Shown here one piece after another: positions 20,148 to 30,603 of a stretch of 44,389 nucleotides of DNA. Both the position numbers and the translations under genes were made by a program. Position 1 is the stretch's first letter. Each line of letters starts with the position of its first letter. This stretch comes from Agarophyton chilense (lineage: Eukaryota > Rhodophyta > Florideophyceae > Gracilariales > Gracilariaceae). The stretch lies in assembly GCA_030374765.1 (NCBI GenBank), contig JARGXX010000076.1, positions 1-44,389 on the forward strand. Reading direction: 5' to 3'. Under the pieces are notes generated by a model. It worked only from the letters and a program-made list of their open reading frames with translations. It did not search any database and was not told where the DNA came from.

Positions 20148-23100
20148 ATGGTCACCACCGAAGGTCTCATTGGTTTGTTCTTGCCGCTGCGCGACGCGTA
20201 CGCCCGCATGCGCCCCGATGATCCCAACGCCCGCGCGCTCCAGTACCTGGACTTGGTCTACTTCGCAGTTCAGAACCGAGGCTCTGTGCCAGCTGCAGAG
20301 GAAGTTTGCTCCTTGGTCGTGCCATCTGAAAAGCACGGCAAGTACACCAACACGGAGATACAACACAGCCTCCTCAAAAACAACTACTTTTCTCAGGTGT
20401 ACCTCATGGCCAGATGTGTGGACCTCGACGATGGTAGCAACGACCGGCGTCTCAGGGACTTGTACCAGCTCTACCTCCAAATCCAAGCTTCAAGCAATAC
20501 TTCTGAGCAGCAACCGTCTTCTGCTGCTGGTAATGGTACCACCCGTGCAAGTGCTCGTTCTTCCAATGCGCCTACAAATCGCCGCCGCCCCAGCCGTCAA
20601 GTCGACTTGCTCATTCCGAAAACGGCTCTCTTGTCGTCCTTCCTCAAATCGCGCATTCTGCCTCCACAGTCGCAAACTTCCAAGGACAGTCGCTCACGAT
20701 TCTCCACTACCGTTGAGGCATCTCGTTTTGAAATGGTTTTGTATCTGTCGATGATCTACACTCTCAAACGCGAGAAACTCAAATCGCGCCAGACCAAGAA
20801 ACAACGCCTCAATACCGGCGTTGCAACCGCGACCTCTATGTTGCCTTCGTTGCAAAACTTTAAGCACGAAACGTGCGAGCGAATTTCATTTGTCGTGCAC
20901 AAGCTTGTGACCTCTTGGAATGTGTTCTGCCGCCATCTTGGGTATGACTCACTGGAGCACATGCTCGCTCCGTACATCTTGTTCGACAGCAACACCCTAA
21001 CCTACCACGCTCTCGAACGCCGCGGCGAAGGCTACGCCCCTTTATCGCAAACTACCACATTTGCCAAGAACGCACAGCCTTCCAAAGTCCAATCTGAAGT
21101 GGACAGCGTCGCCTGGTCCCACACCGACGAGGTTGACCGCAATCTACGCGTGCTAGCTTCCGAATTTTTGAACGACCTTCACCGCCTGCTTTTCAACGAC
21201 TTCCTATACGAAATGGATGAAACCGCTCGCTGGCAATCTTTGACGCAATTCGAGTATAACTCGACCGTCGACGTGTACCCTCACCGCTTCACGACGTTCG
21301 GTCTGCCACTTTGGACCCCGATTCGAATGGCCATGGTCGGTCCTATTCCAGGCCAACCCCTCAACCCGGCCGTGGAGATAGCCAAAAAAGAAGCCGAGTT
21401 GGTGGACATCATTATGAACGAGTCACAGCAGCAACTTCCGCCTGATCCAGGAGCGCCACTACCGTCGTCGTCGGAACGCGCCAACGCCGCTGGTCCCTCA
21501 CCTCCTCCCCAACCCCCAAATCTTCCCTACAACGTCAACGAAACTCGCGTCCTCCCGCCGCACTCCTTCACCCAAACTACTACTCTCAACGCTCTACAAG
21601 AGGCGGAGGACGAAATGGAAAAGCATATTCGCCTCTACGGTGTCGATTTCAAAGAATTCGTACAGGTGGATATTATCAAACGAACTACCGCCTCATCTCC
21701 AGTCGGAGCAGTGCAACTGGTCCTCACCGACCCGCCTTACAACATTCGGTCCTTAGCTGGCCGCCACAACAGCAACCACGACGCCATTTCCCAAGACGAT
21801 ATGAAGCGCACGGCGCAGGTTATTGGCGAGCTGATGTGCCCTGGCGGCCACTTTATTCTCTTTTGCTCCATTCGCCAGTTCAGGCCGTGGTTGTCGTGCT
21901 TCAAGAGCATTTCCGAGTCCCATACTGCGCTGTTCAAGGTGGACCCTGTGCCGTTGGTTTTCGTCCGCGCCGCCTCCCATCCTACTGGGAGCCACCGCGG
22001 GCTGCGAACGTCGCCGTTGCCCATCACCGAGTACGCCATTCACGGCATCAAAACGGGGCTCACTCACGATGAAAACCTGGCTCGCGTAAACCTCGTCAAC
22101 TACAACTACGTTCCTTCTCGCTACCCGGCTTACAAGAACGTGATTGATAACGTGCCGGGACTAGCCGCTGGCGAGACCCTGCGTTGGAATCGCCTGCATT
22201 CTGTCACCAACAATCACAACGCCGTCACTGAAAAAGTACGCCCGGAGCAGAAGAGTCGTGCTCTACTCAAGGAACTCATAAGCCGCTATTCTCAGCCTGG
22301 CGACATGGTGGTGGATTTATTTGCCGGAACGGGTTCCACCGCTTTGGCGTGCATGGAGCTCCCAGGTCACAGACGCTTTTTGGGGTGCGAGAAAGACGCA
22401 GTGTGTTACGCTCACGCAAAACACAATGCTGTCGTTCACTTTATCAAAACCGTTTTACAGAACAGCACCGACATTGAAGTGCCGCACCATCTCATCGCCA
22501 AGTTCAGTCGCCTAGTTCGCTCACTACCGAACACGGACCTGCGATCGAAATACCTTTGGACCGCGCCTCCCGGTCTGCCACAGTACCAAATTTTTCCTGC
22601 GCCGCTCGCTTCCTTTCTCTGCAACTTGTGGAAAGACCGTGAGTTTGCAGCCGTTTGCCGCACTAAACCGGTGCATGAATGGCCGCGAGAGAAACAGGGC
22701 CTTCTCACTCAGATTGATCCGGCTACGTTACTTGCCATAGAAGGGTATGCCCATGGAGTGTATACCAAAAAGTCCGACATCCGACACCCCTTGGCGGGAG
22801 ACGGGGTCTTTGCCGCACGCCAGTTTAATGAAGGCGACACCGTGTGCTACTTTTATGGAACTCTCGTCTACCACGACCTCTCCAAACGCTCCGCCACACA
22901 GTCTTCGTATGCCAACGGTTTGCTCGCCGTCACCGTGGAGCGCTTCAACTCCACTTCCATGGAAATCCGAGTGACAGGTCCGGACTTTGTCAGACTGCCC
23001 ACCCCGGGAGACCGTGGAACCCACTCCATGTGGATCACGCCTGCCCCGTTCTGTGTTGGCGGAATCATCAATGATGCCCAATACCGCCCAGAGGACCTCG

Positions 23101-23345
23101 ACATTCAGGCCTTACGGGACAAGGTACTCCCCAACCCTCGCACACCAAATGTAGTAGCGCGCCTTTCGTCTACTTTGAAAAACTCAAAGTCAGGAATCCA
23201 AGACTACCACCTTATCACAATAGTAGCCACCCGAACCATCGAGCGAGAAGAAGAAGTGCTAATAGACTATGGAAACGACTACGCTCATTGGCCCAGGGTT
23301 CCAAAACCACAAACACACACCTTTCATGTGGATCTTGTAGATTAG
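20148..23345 (+). CDS. beta-class DNA amino-methyltransferase fused to a SET domain
   Basis: The frame is open from 20007; the ATG at 20148 (codon 48 of the open frame) is preferred because the earlier part looks like a CT-rich leader. Residue numbers here count from 20007. An unrecognised N-terminal region (48-550) contains Ser/Pro-rich linkers. The catalytic motif DPPYN at 575-579 precedes DLFAGTGST at 770-778, so motif IV comes before motif I, the permuted beta order of bacterial N4-cytosine/N6-adenine methyltransferases (N6_N4_Mtase family). The C-terminal ~180 residues match a SET domain: GVFAARQFNEGD (about 933), GGIINDAQY, PNVVAR and EEVLIDYGNDYAHW (about 1083-1096). SET domains methylate lysines in histones or other proteins. 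The joint presence suggests coupling DNA base methylation to chromatin marking. Aspartate-proline-proline-tyrosine cannot by itself tell 4mC from 6mA. No intron is needed. Confidence 0.75.
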   Translation: MVTTEGLIGLFLPLRDAYARMRPDDPNARALQYLDLVYFAVQNRGSVPAAEEVCSLVVPSEKHGKYTNTEIQHSLLKNNYFSQVYLMARCVDLDDGSNDRRLRDLYQLYLQIQASSNTSEQQPSSAAGNGTTRASARSSNAPTNRRRPSRQVDLLIPKTALLSSFLKSRILPPQSQTSKDSRSRFSTTVEASRFEMVLYLSMIYTLKREKLKSRQTKKQRLNTGVATATSMLPSLQNFKHETCERISFVVHKLVTSWNVFCRHLGYDSLEHMLAPYILFDSNTLTYHALERRGEGYAPLSQTTTFAKNAQPSKVQSEVDSVAWSHTDEVDRNLRVLASEFLNDLHRLLFNDFLYEMDETARWQSLTQFEYNSTVDVYPHRFTTFGLPLWTPIRMAMVGPIPGQPLNPAVEIAKKEAELVDIIMNESQQQLPPDPGAPLPSSSERANAAGPSPPPQPPNLPYNVNETRVLPPHSFTQTTTLNALQEAEDEMEKHIRLYGVDFKEFVQVDIIKRTTASSPVGAVQLVLTDPPYNIRSLAGRHNSNHDAISQDDMKRTAQVIGELMCPGGHFILFCSIRQFRPWLSCFKSISESHTALFKVDPVPLVFVRAASHPTGSHRGLRTSPLPITEYAIHGIKTGLTHDENLARVNLVNYNYVPSRYPAYKNVIDNVPGLAAGETLRWNRLHSVTNNHNAVTEKVRPEQKSRALLKELISRYSQPGDMVVDLFAGTGSTALACMELPGHRRFLGCEKDAVCYAHAKHNAVVHFIKTVLQNSTDIEVPHHLIAKFSRLVRSLPNTDLRSKYLWTAPPGLPQYQIFPAPLASFLCNLWKDREFAAVCRTKPVHEWPREKQGLLTQIDPATLLAIEGYAHGVYTKKSDIRHPLAGDGVFAARQFNEGDTVCYFYGTLVYHDLSKRSATQSSYANGLLAVTVERFNSTSMEIRVTGPDFVRLPTPGDRGTHSMWITPAPFCVGGIINDAQYRPEDLDIQALRDKVLPNPRTPNVVARLSSTLKNSKSGIQDYHLITIVATRTIEREEEVLIDYGNDYAHWPRVPKPQTHTFHVDLVD

Positions 23346-24314
23346 TTGTTTCTTTTCTTTCTCAGTAGAACACAACTAAAAACTAAACCTTCTCTCCTAA
23401 GAACAACCACGCGCAAACTCTCTTCCTTCATTCGTTTTAAAAACAGAAAACCTATAACCTTCTTCTTCGGCCCCCACTGCCACGCCCCGCAACATCTCAC
23501 TTCTTTTGCCAAACACCATCATAACGTTACACAGTGCGCATACTGTAACACATAGCACCCCTCCTACCCACGTCACATGTAGCACCATTTTTCCAAAATC
23601 AACGGTCAAACATGTCGCATATGCATATATGAGCTCAACCGCGGTGCAGCACCGCTTGTGCTCAAACTAATACGTGTGTACGATACGCCACCACCGCCAC
23701 TAGTTAGCCGTTCTGAAAACGTCATGCTTCACAACAAGTTGCCACATTGCCGCACAACATCCGCTGGCGCACCCGATCGCGCGCCAGCTCGTTCTAAACC
23801 TCCGTCCATTTACACACAAGTCCGAACCCACCCTGAAAACTTCTGCCCTCCCCCAACCCGACTCCACCACCGCGCAGCCCCATCTCTTCTCTGTGCTGCC
23901 CTTTTTCCCCTTCCCGCTCCCCCCCTGCACGGAAACCACGCCCCTTACACAAAATCACTCTCCTCAATGGGGCGGAGGCCAATGAGCTTTATTGTGACAC
24001 ACTCCTCCCCACAACCCCACAGTCATACACCGGGAATGAATGACCTGCAATACCAAATAGTATCGTGAAGGTTCCCTTGTACAGTATGCCATTTGCTCAA
24101 GCCAGCCACACGCGCCCTCCCCCAAAACACCAAACCGCCTTTCTCCAATTACCCTCGCCCCACCTATTTACTACTTATACTGCTATATCGGCAGTGAACC
24201 CGTCCATTTCGCTGATGCTCCCAAACTCGATTGTGTTTGTTTGTGTGTGTCTTTCTTTGCGTCTTCAAAAACAATCCTCCCAAGCGTCTTCTTCTCTCTC
24301 TTACACGTTCAGTT
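23346..24314. other. intergenic between methyltransferase-SET and helicase genes
   Basis: Pyrimidine-rich sequence with no gene recognised. It should contain the 3' end of the upstream gene and the promoter and CT-rich leader of the helicase gene. Short overlapping frames on both strands look like chance. Confidence 0.5.
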
Positions 24315-27300
24315 ATGTCGCAAAACAGCTTATCCTCCGCCGGCGAACATGGCTTGCCCGTGTTCATCCCCTCTTCGGTGCACAGCCCACCGAGGGCTGC
24401 GGTGAACATCTCACCGCCCACTCCCCCTAATCCCCTGCTCCCCCCACCGCCTCCGCCCGTGGCGCGTGACGCCCATGCTCAACCCCATTCCGACTTACCC
24501 GTTACCGACGCAAATGCAGCCGACGATTCTTCCTCTTTTATCATGGCACTCGGTACCATTGTGAATATGGGTATTCATTCTATTGGGTTCTTTCCGTTGT
24601 GCGTCAACTGCCAGTGTGGGCTGCCGTCTGCCCGCGCAATCCAACATCACTTGCGCAAACAGCACTCCATCCCTTTGGAAATTGCAAGTCCCATGTCAAT
24701 GGCAATCCTGCACGAGGTGCACACCTTGCGCAACAACTCTAACGTTGCCCCCGTGTGGCAAAAGTATCGCCCCCAACACAACGCTCAATTTGTGTCCGGG
24801 CCCTCTACGTTCCTCACGCCCCTGGCACACATTGCCATTCACAATGGCTATCAGTGCCCGCTCTGCAAATTCTGCTACCTCGACCCCGTTCGTTTGCAAG
24901 CGCATCTGATCGAATGCCACAATATGTCGCCTGCGGTTGCCCAGCCACACCTTGACCGTACCGTCTCGTCGGGCCGTATTGCCTTGCAGACAGTGTACGG
25001 CGGCGTTCGTCGCCGTTTATTCCCCGTTACCAATGCTCAACCCATAGGCTGCTTGTCCAAAACTTTCCAGGTTCCGCAGGCGCCTGCGGCACGGCCTGAT
25101 ACCCCCCCGGCGCAGCCTGTTTGTCTCCAACCACCCCATCGTCCAGTGGCAACGACTGCCAAAGGCATCGAGCCCCCGCTTCAACACATTAACCACTTTT
25201 TACAAAAGTTCAACACCGGCGCTCCTTGTTCGCAATCAGACCCTTTGCTTCGTCACCACTCGGAGAAGAATTCTTTCATCACCTTTTCCAAGTTTGACAT
25301 CGTTCTTCACTCGCTTCATGTTCATCTGGATGTGGCGGCTCAACTATCCAGAACTGGCACAACGCCCACATCCGCTGAAAGCACCATCACCCACCACATC
25401 TTCGACTACCTCTCTCAGGTGAACATTTTGGTTAGTAAGACCTCCCTGGCTTTCTTGGACCGCCTCAACAAGCGCACCGACACAGCTTTTAAAACTGTCT
25501 CCACTGAAACCCTCAAGCGTTACGCTTCACACATTTCCCGTTTGCTTGTGTTTACTCACAGGACAAGGGCAAACCTCCCTCATCTCGTACCCGACTCAGA
25601 CCTCATGTACTGCTACACTACTTCCGTGTTGGATGCCATTCGCATGTCTTCCTCTGGTGAGCTCCCCGCTCCCTTTCCTCCAACCCAACATGGCCCAGCG
25701 GTCCATAGCGCGCTCAAGCCCTTCTTGCTTCAATCTTTAGCGCCATACCACTCTTTGGATCTCCTCTCCGTTCGCAACTTCATTGCTTGCGCAAGCGTGA
25801 TAAGCACCGACCCCAACCCGCCTATCGCTGCCCCCTTGCCGTCTGACCGCACGCCTGAGCCTTACGACACGGTCATTTCTCACGACCCCAACAATACCTC
25901 CTTTCGTTTTGCAGCCGCCTCAGATGTGACGCACCTCCTCGCCGCTCTTCAATATGGCATCTGTGCCTGCGCCATACACGAACTGCACGTGCTCTCCAAA
26001 TCTTCTCCCCTGTTGCAACCTGCCACCCCTGCTTCCGAACGCCCAGTTCACGTTCAAGAACGCATGCGTACCATCGACGCGGCAATCGACGCTGATTCCA
26101 ACAACGCCCTTTCGTTTGTCAGAAAGACACTCACGCTTGCAATGTCCATATCCTCTCGCGAGGAAATGTTCGTTTCTTTCCACAATTGTGATGTTCACCC
26201 GTCCTGCGGCATAGTGCGTGACACTCACCTCGCCCTCTCAGAAGTCGGCTCTTTGGTTTTAACTCTACACAAAGAAATACAACATACTCTTCACAACGAC
26301 CTGCTTCTTGGCCACGCTCTGCCAACCGGTTTCACAAACGCGCTACACTCACTTCAGGACGACTCCTTCAACAAAAGCCCAGGCTTTTCTTTCCTTACCA
26401 ACCTCAACAACCGCCCATTTATCGAACAAAACATGGCTTTCGTTTTCACTTGTCTCACGTCTTCCATGCCCCACAACTCCAACACCGACCACACTCCGTT
26501 TCTTCCGCAACGCAAGCAAAACGGTACCTTTCCCCGCACACAACTGCCCACAACCGACATTTTGGGCACCGATATGTTCACGCATGCGTTGTCGAGGTGG
26601 CTCTCATGTGCACAGAAAATCCAAGAACGCCTGTTGGTTGCGCTACACCTTTCGTCGGGCTCTCCTGCGCGCGGCACAGAGATTGAGACATACCGTATCC
26701 ACAACGACCAACACTTTCAACGTTGTCTCATGCTCATCGACAAATCGCCTGTCCTCATTTGCCGGTACATGAAAACGCGAAACAGCAAAGGGGCCGCCAC
26801 TCCGATTGCTCGCTTTCCCGATGCCCAAACATCCCGTCTTCTGCTCATGTACTTGACTCTGATACGTCCGTTTGAAGCATATATCGTCCGCTGCCTACAC
26901 GGAGAAAACTGTTTCCAGATGCATTGGAAAATGCTGTTCGCCAACTGCGGAATTCCGTATGCCGCAAACACCATCCGCTCGATAATCAGCTCTCACTTGA
27001 GCAAACGCGGTTTCCCGATATCCTTCAACGACTATAGAAACTTCACCGTGGGAATGACCAACACAGTTTCCAATGTCACCGCATCTTCTGTAGCCGATCA
27101 CATCTTGGAAGAGCTATTGACCACTGCCCATGGCCAGGCGGGCCACTCTGCGCACACCGCCGCTTTTCTTTACGCTCGTACACCACATGACATATCCGGT
27201 TTGCAGCACTCTCAACTTTCCAAATATCGCGAGTGGTCCAGCAAATGGCACCAGTATCTCGGTCTTCTTCTTAATGCTCCCCTCACCCAACAACAACAAC

Positions 27301-29858
27301 AACAACAACACCACAGAAAACGTCCGGTTACTGACACAGTTCTACCTACACCTGAACCAAAGCGCTCCATCCATACATCGCAGCCAACCCCGTCCCCTCC
27401 CACTGACCGCTCTGCGATCCCCCATTCTCAAATCAACCTAAACCTGGCCGCCTCTCATCCTTTCAATCCACATCCGCCTGCTTTTATGGCAGCCGCCATA
27501 CCGCGCGGTGGAGCTTCTCTCTTACAACAACCGCTTGTGACCTACGAACATATTACATCAGAAATGCTCCGAGCACTAAGACAGGCACTTTCCAACGACT
27601 CCGCTTTATTCAAGTCCCACCAACAATTTGTGAACACAGCGGCCGTGTACAACAGGCTGTCCAACATGCTACTACTCCAGCCGACTGGATCTGGAAAAAC
27701 ACTATCTCTTCTGCTCCCCGTCTTCATGGAAAAGGGCAAATACTCCACCGTTCTCATCACCCCTCTCACAGCCTTGCTCAGTGAATACGAACTGCGCGCT
27801 CAGCTCTTCGGCCTTCGTGCTTCTCGTACACCCACCCCTCCCGGATCGCACTCCTTTGCCGACATTTACATCTTTTCCGCTGAAAGACTTTCTCTTCCTT
27901 CTTTTACAGAGTTCACCACGCGACTGATCGCCGCCGACCGCCTCGCCCGCATTGCCATCGATGAATGTCACTTATTTCTTTTATGGCAACACTTTCGCCC
28001 GTGCTTGGCCAACCTCCACAACTGCTTCGGCCATATTCCCACAAAGATCCCTCGCGTGCTTTTAAGCGCGACAGTGCCGCCGCGCGACCGCCCCCTTCTT
28101 CTGTCGCAGCTGCATATCCCGAACGCGCATGTGTACGCTTCTTCGACTGCAAGAAACAACATTTCTTTTGTCGTGTATCAGCTAAGCTCAGCCCCCAGCA
28201 CTTCGCGTGCCACACGCTTTCGCGCCGCTCATGGCCACTTTCAGGATGTGTTTGGATACCTGCTTCAGCTGGGCGTCTCAATCATGCAAGAGCATGTGGC
28301 TCGATTGCTTCACTCGTCGGCTGACACAACCCTAGCTCGCGTTCTTATATTCTCGTTAACACGCCCGGCTGCCGAAGCTGTCCATGAAGCTCTCGCCGCT
28401 TCGCGTTCTTCTTTTGGTGCCCTTAAACAATCCACTACTGTCACGGTTCTCCTGTACCATTCTGGTCTCTCCGATGTTCGTAAACGCCGGGCTCACACCC
28501 TTTGGAACTCTCCGCCTTCTTCCAGCGCACCCACAACCAACCACATTCTCTTCATGGTTTGCACCTCTTCTTTTGGTACGGGCATCGACGTTCCCAACGT
28601 TCGCCTGGTTTTCAACTTTGGTGGAGTAGCGAGTCTTTGCGACCTCGCGCAACAGGCCGGCAGGGCCGGCCGCGATGGAAACCCATCCACTTGCGTCACC
28701 ATTTATTTCCAGCCCTACTTCAAACTCGTTACGGAAACTCTTTCTTCGTCCTCATCCAACACAAATGCGTTTGAGGAGCCCAATCGCATATACAACCAAG
28801 CACTTTCCACGGAGCGTTGGTTGGAAGCGCAGCATTGGGTCGAATGCAAATCTGTTTGTCGAAGGAACGCCCTCTATTTCCACATGGACGGAAAAGAACC
28901 AGGCATCTGTCTCTTCTCTCCTTCGGTTCTTAATTGCGATATTTGCAATAGCATCGCAGCTGTCTCCCCCTCTCCCACCCCGGAACGAAGCTCCGTTTCC
29001 GCTACCCCTTCTGCCTCTCAGCACGCCCAATCCATTTCACCGTCACCCAGCGCTTCCCCACAAACGCCCACGCCGCCAAAAAACCGTGCCAATCAATCAA
29101 ACAGAACATCCTTAAACAACCAAAACACCAACACCAACGGCGGCCCAACACAAAGCCCCAAACCCCACGCCAGTCGTCCACCACGACCCCCCACCTCCAC
29201 TCCATCGCCGTTGCTGACAACCACGCATCCATCCGCAGCGACCCAATCGCCCACTGTCGCTCATTCTCAATCTCAGTCGCACTCTGCCACCTTCTTTTAC
29301 ACCTTGGAACGAAAAACACCGCAACAAATCGTGTCACACTTCGAGGAGCTCTCCCGCCGACTTGCCCCTCTCTGTGTGCCATGCTTGCTGCACGAAAAAA
29401 CGCAAGTGCACTTGACGGACACTCATGCATGCCCCCATTCCCGTCAACGATGCTTCAGATGCTTTTCGCCGCACCATATATCGCGCAACTGCAGGTTCGA
29501 TAAATCACCTCAAGGAACCTGCTACCGTTGCCATCTCGGATTCTGCAAGGGACTCAAAACTCATTCTCAACCGCACACTTTTGGAACAAGACACTGCATC
29601 TTCATTTCGCTCTATCAACTGGCATGGGTCTTGTGGCGAACATGCTCCAAAACTCGCTCCGAAATTGCACTCCACCTCTTTGACGGCCGCATGCAATCCA
29701 AGTTCAACTCCATTTCCCAATCCTCCCAAGATTCCTCACCCCTCCACCTTGAAATAGACGCCATGTTTCATGATTGGTTAACACACAACAACCACTTTGC
29801 CGTACCCAACATTCTACGCCTTGCAGCTTGGTGGAAGTCAACCACAACACTCATTTAA
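24315..29858 (+). CDS. telomere-linked helicase: C2H2 fingers, tyrosine-recombinase-like region, RecQ-type helicase, zinc knuckle
   Basis: The frame is open from an ATG at 24231, but the ATG at 24315 follows the CT-rich leader and is preferred; residue numbers count from 24231. Two C2H2-type fingers lie at about 124-145 and 209-230. The region 480-1010 resembles a tyrosine recombinase: SSGSPARGTE (R814) as the first catalytic Arg region, and AGHSAHTAAFLYA (H972, Y981) like the GH...Y end of such enzymes. The helicase core has PTGSGKT (1151-1157), DECH (1244-1247), SAT (1279-1281) and QQAGRAGRDG (1474-1483), typical of RecQ. A Ser/Pro-rich linker follows, then a CCHC knuckle C-x2-C-x4-H-x4-C (about 1741-1754) and a second Cys-rich cluster. 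RecQ helicases unwind DNA 3' to 5' in recombination and telomere maintenance, and fungal telomere-linked helicases have a similar layout. This is the only full-length copy here and the one nearest the telomere. A CAA repeat near 27290 encodes polyglutamine. Confidence 0.85.
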   Translation: MSQNSLSSAGEHGLPVFIPSSVHSPPRAAVNISPPTPPNPLLPPPPPPVARDAHAQPHSDLPVTDANAADDSSSFIMALGTIVNMGIHSIGFFPLCVNCQCGLPSARAIQHHLRKQHSIPLEIASPMSMAILHEVHTLRNNSNVAPVWQKYRPQHNAQFVSGPSTFLTPLAHIAIHNGYQCPLCKFCYLDPVRLQAHLIECHNMSPAVAQPHLDRTVSSGRIALQTVYGGVRRRLFPVTNAQPIGCLSKTFQVPQAPAARPDTPPAQPVCLQPPHRPVATTAKGIEPPLQHINHFLQKFNTGAPCSQSDPLLRHHSEKNSFITFSKFDIVLHSLHVHLDVAAQLSRTGTTPTSAESTITHHIFDYLSQVNILVSKTSLAFLDRLNKRTDTAFKTVSTETLKRYASHISRLLVFTHRTRANLPHLVPDSDLMYCYTTSVLDAIRMSSSGELPAPFPPTQHGPAVHSALKPFLLQSLAPYHSLDLLSVRNFIACASVISTDPNPPIAAPLPSDRTPEPYDTVISHDPNNTSFRFAAASDVTHLLAALQYGICACAIHELHVLSKSSPLLQPATPASERPVHVQERMRTIDAAIDADSNNALSFVRKTLTLAMSISSREEMFVSFHNCDVHPSCGIVRDTHLALSEVGSLVLTLHKEIQHTLHNDLLLGHALPTGFTNALHSLQDDSFNKSPGFSFLTNLNNRPFIEQNMAFVFTCLTSSMPHNSNTDHTPFLPQRKQNGTFPRTQLPTTDILGTDMFTHALSRWLSCAQKIQERLLVALHLSSGSPARGTEIETYRIHNDQHFQRCLMLIDKSPVLICRYMKTRNSKGAATPIARFPDAQTSRLLLMYLTLIRPFEAYIVRCLHGENCFQMHWKMLFANCGIPYAANTIRSIISSHLSKRGFPISFNDYRNFTVGMTNTVSNVTASSVADHILEELLTTAHGQAGHSAHTAAFLYARTPHDISGLQHSQLSKYREWSSKWHQYLGLLLNAPLTQQQQQQQHHRKRPVTDTVLPTPEPKRSIHTSQPTPSPPTDRSAIPHSQINLNLAASHPFNPHPPAFMAAAIPRGGASLLQQPLVTYEHITSEMLRALRQALSNDSALFKSHQQFVNTAAVYNRLSNMLLLQPTGSGKTLSLLLPVFMEKGKYSTVLITPLTALLSEYELRAQLFGLRASRTPTPPGSHSFADIYIFSAERLSLPSFTEFTTRLIAADRLARIAIDECHLFLLWQHFRPCLANLHNCFGHIPTKIPRVLLSATVPPRDRPLLLSQLHIPNAHVYASSTARNNISFVVYQLSSAPSTSRATRFRAAHGHFQDVFGYLLQLGVSIMQEHVARLLHSSADTTLARVLIFSLTRPAAEAVHEALAASRSSFGALKQSTTVTVLLYHSGLSDVRKRRAHTLWNSPPSSSAPTTNHILFMVCTSSFGTGIDVPNVRLVFNFGGVASLCDLAQQAGRAGRDGNPSTCVTIYFQPYFKLVTETLSSSSSNTNAFEEPNRIYNQALSTERWLEAQHWVECKSVCRRNALYFHMDGKEPGICLFSPSVLNCDICNSIAAVSPSPTPERSSVSATPSASQHAQSISPSPSASPQTPTPPKNRANQSNRTSLNNQNTNTNGGPTQSPKPHASRPPRPPTSTPSPLLTTTHPSAATQSPTVAHSQSQSHSATFFYTLERKTPQQIVSHFEELSRRLAPLCVPCLLHEKTQVHLTDTHACPHSRQRCFRCFSPHHISRNCRFDKSPQGTCYRCHLGFCKGLKTHSQPHTFGTRHCIFISLYQLAWVLWRTCSKTRSEIALHLFDGRMQSKFNSISQSSQDSSPLHLEIDAMFHDWLTHNNHFAVPNILRLAAWWKSTTTLI

Positions 29859-30280
29859 GCACGATTTTAGATTCCAACCCGGTACAATAAACACCCATTC
29901 TTCTTTCTCCATTTTGCTTTCAACTCTCTTCCTTGCCACAGAAAACCACATTTCCTACTCTTTATACTTAAGTATAACGCCAAACACCCCATATTCGACC
30001 GTTACATTACACCCAACCCAGCAACAAGCGTTATTCAAACGACTCTATCTCCAGCTCAACCTCAGCCCCTAAATACCCCAACTCCGCCTCAAAAATACAG
30101 TGTAACGAAACAACCTACACTCTATATCAGTCCTACACATAAAGCCCAGTACACTTATCGAATGCAGGTCGCTCAACACAGAACTTTATCCAACCACCGC
30201 AGATATCGAGTACACCCTCAAACAATCTGTTCACCACGCATTCGTACTATAATGGAACTTGACGTCTCGACTCTAGACTC
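29859..30280. other. 3' flank of helicase gene, with AATAAA at 29886-29891
   Basis: AATAAA lies 28 bases after the stop codon and is a plausible polyadenylation signal. It recurs in copy 2 (35788-35793) and copy 3. A perfect 16-base palindrome, TTATACTTAAGTATAA, is at 29962-29977. No further gene is supported before the telomere-like block. Confidence 0.55.
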
Positions 30281-30603
30281 CTAAAACCCCTAAAATCCAA
30301 TAAACGCAAAGCTTCCCCTAAAACCCCTAAAGCCCTCCAGCCCCTAAACAATGTTTTCCTCTCCGTAAATAAAAAATCCCATAAAGGTAAAGTTTCCCCT
30401 AAACCCCCTGAACCCCTGAACCCCTGAACCTCTAAAACCCCTAAAACCCCTACACAATGTTTTCCTCTCCGTAACTTCAAAATCCCATAAAGGTAAAGCT
30501 TCTCCTAAAACCCCTAAACCCCTAAACCCCTAAACCCCTAAACCCCTGAAACCTGTAAAAGCCCGTACACAATGGTTTCCTCTACGAAAACGTAAACTCC
30601 CGT
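30281..30603. repeat. telomere-like block with interspersed ~45-bp motifs, unit 1
   Basis: Degenerate and regular CCCCTAAA/CCCCTGAA units alternate with three versions of the CAATGTTTTCCTCTCCG ... CATAAAGGTAAAG motif. The C-rich strand is again on +. The same block occurs at 36181-36505 and 42085-42422. Confidence 0.8.

Noticed and set aside
29797..30072. 91-codon frame overlapping the helicase stop and 3' flank
   Set aside because: It overlaps the helicase end out of frame, has no domain, and the AATAAA signal lies within it.
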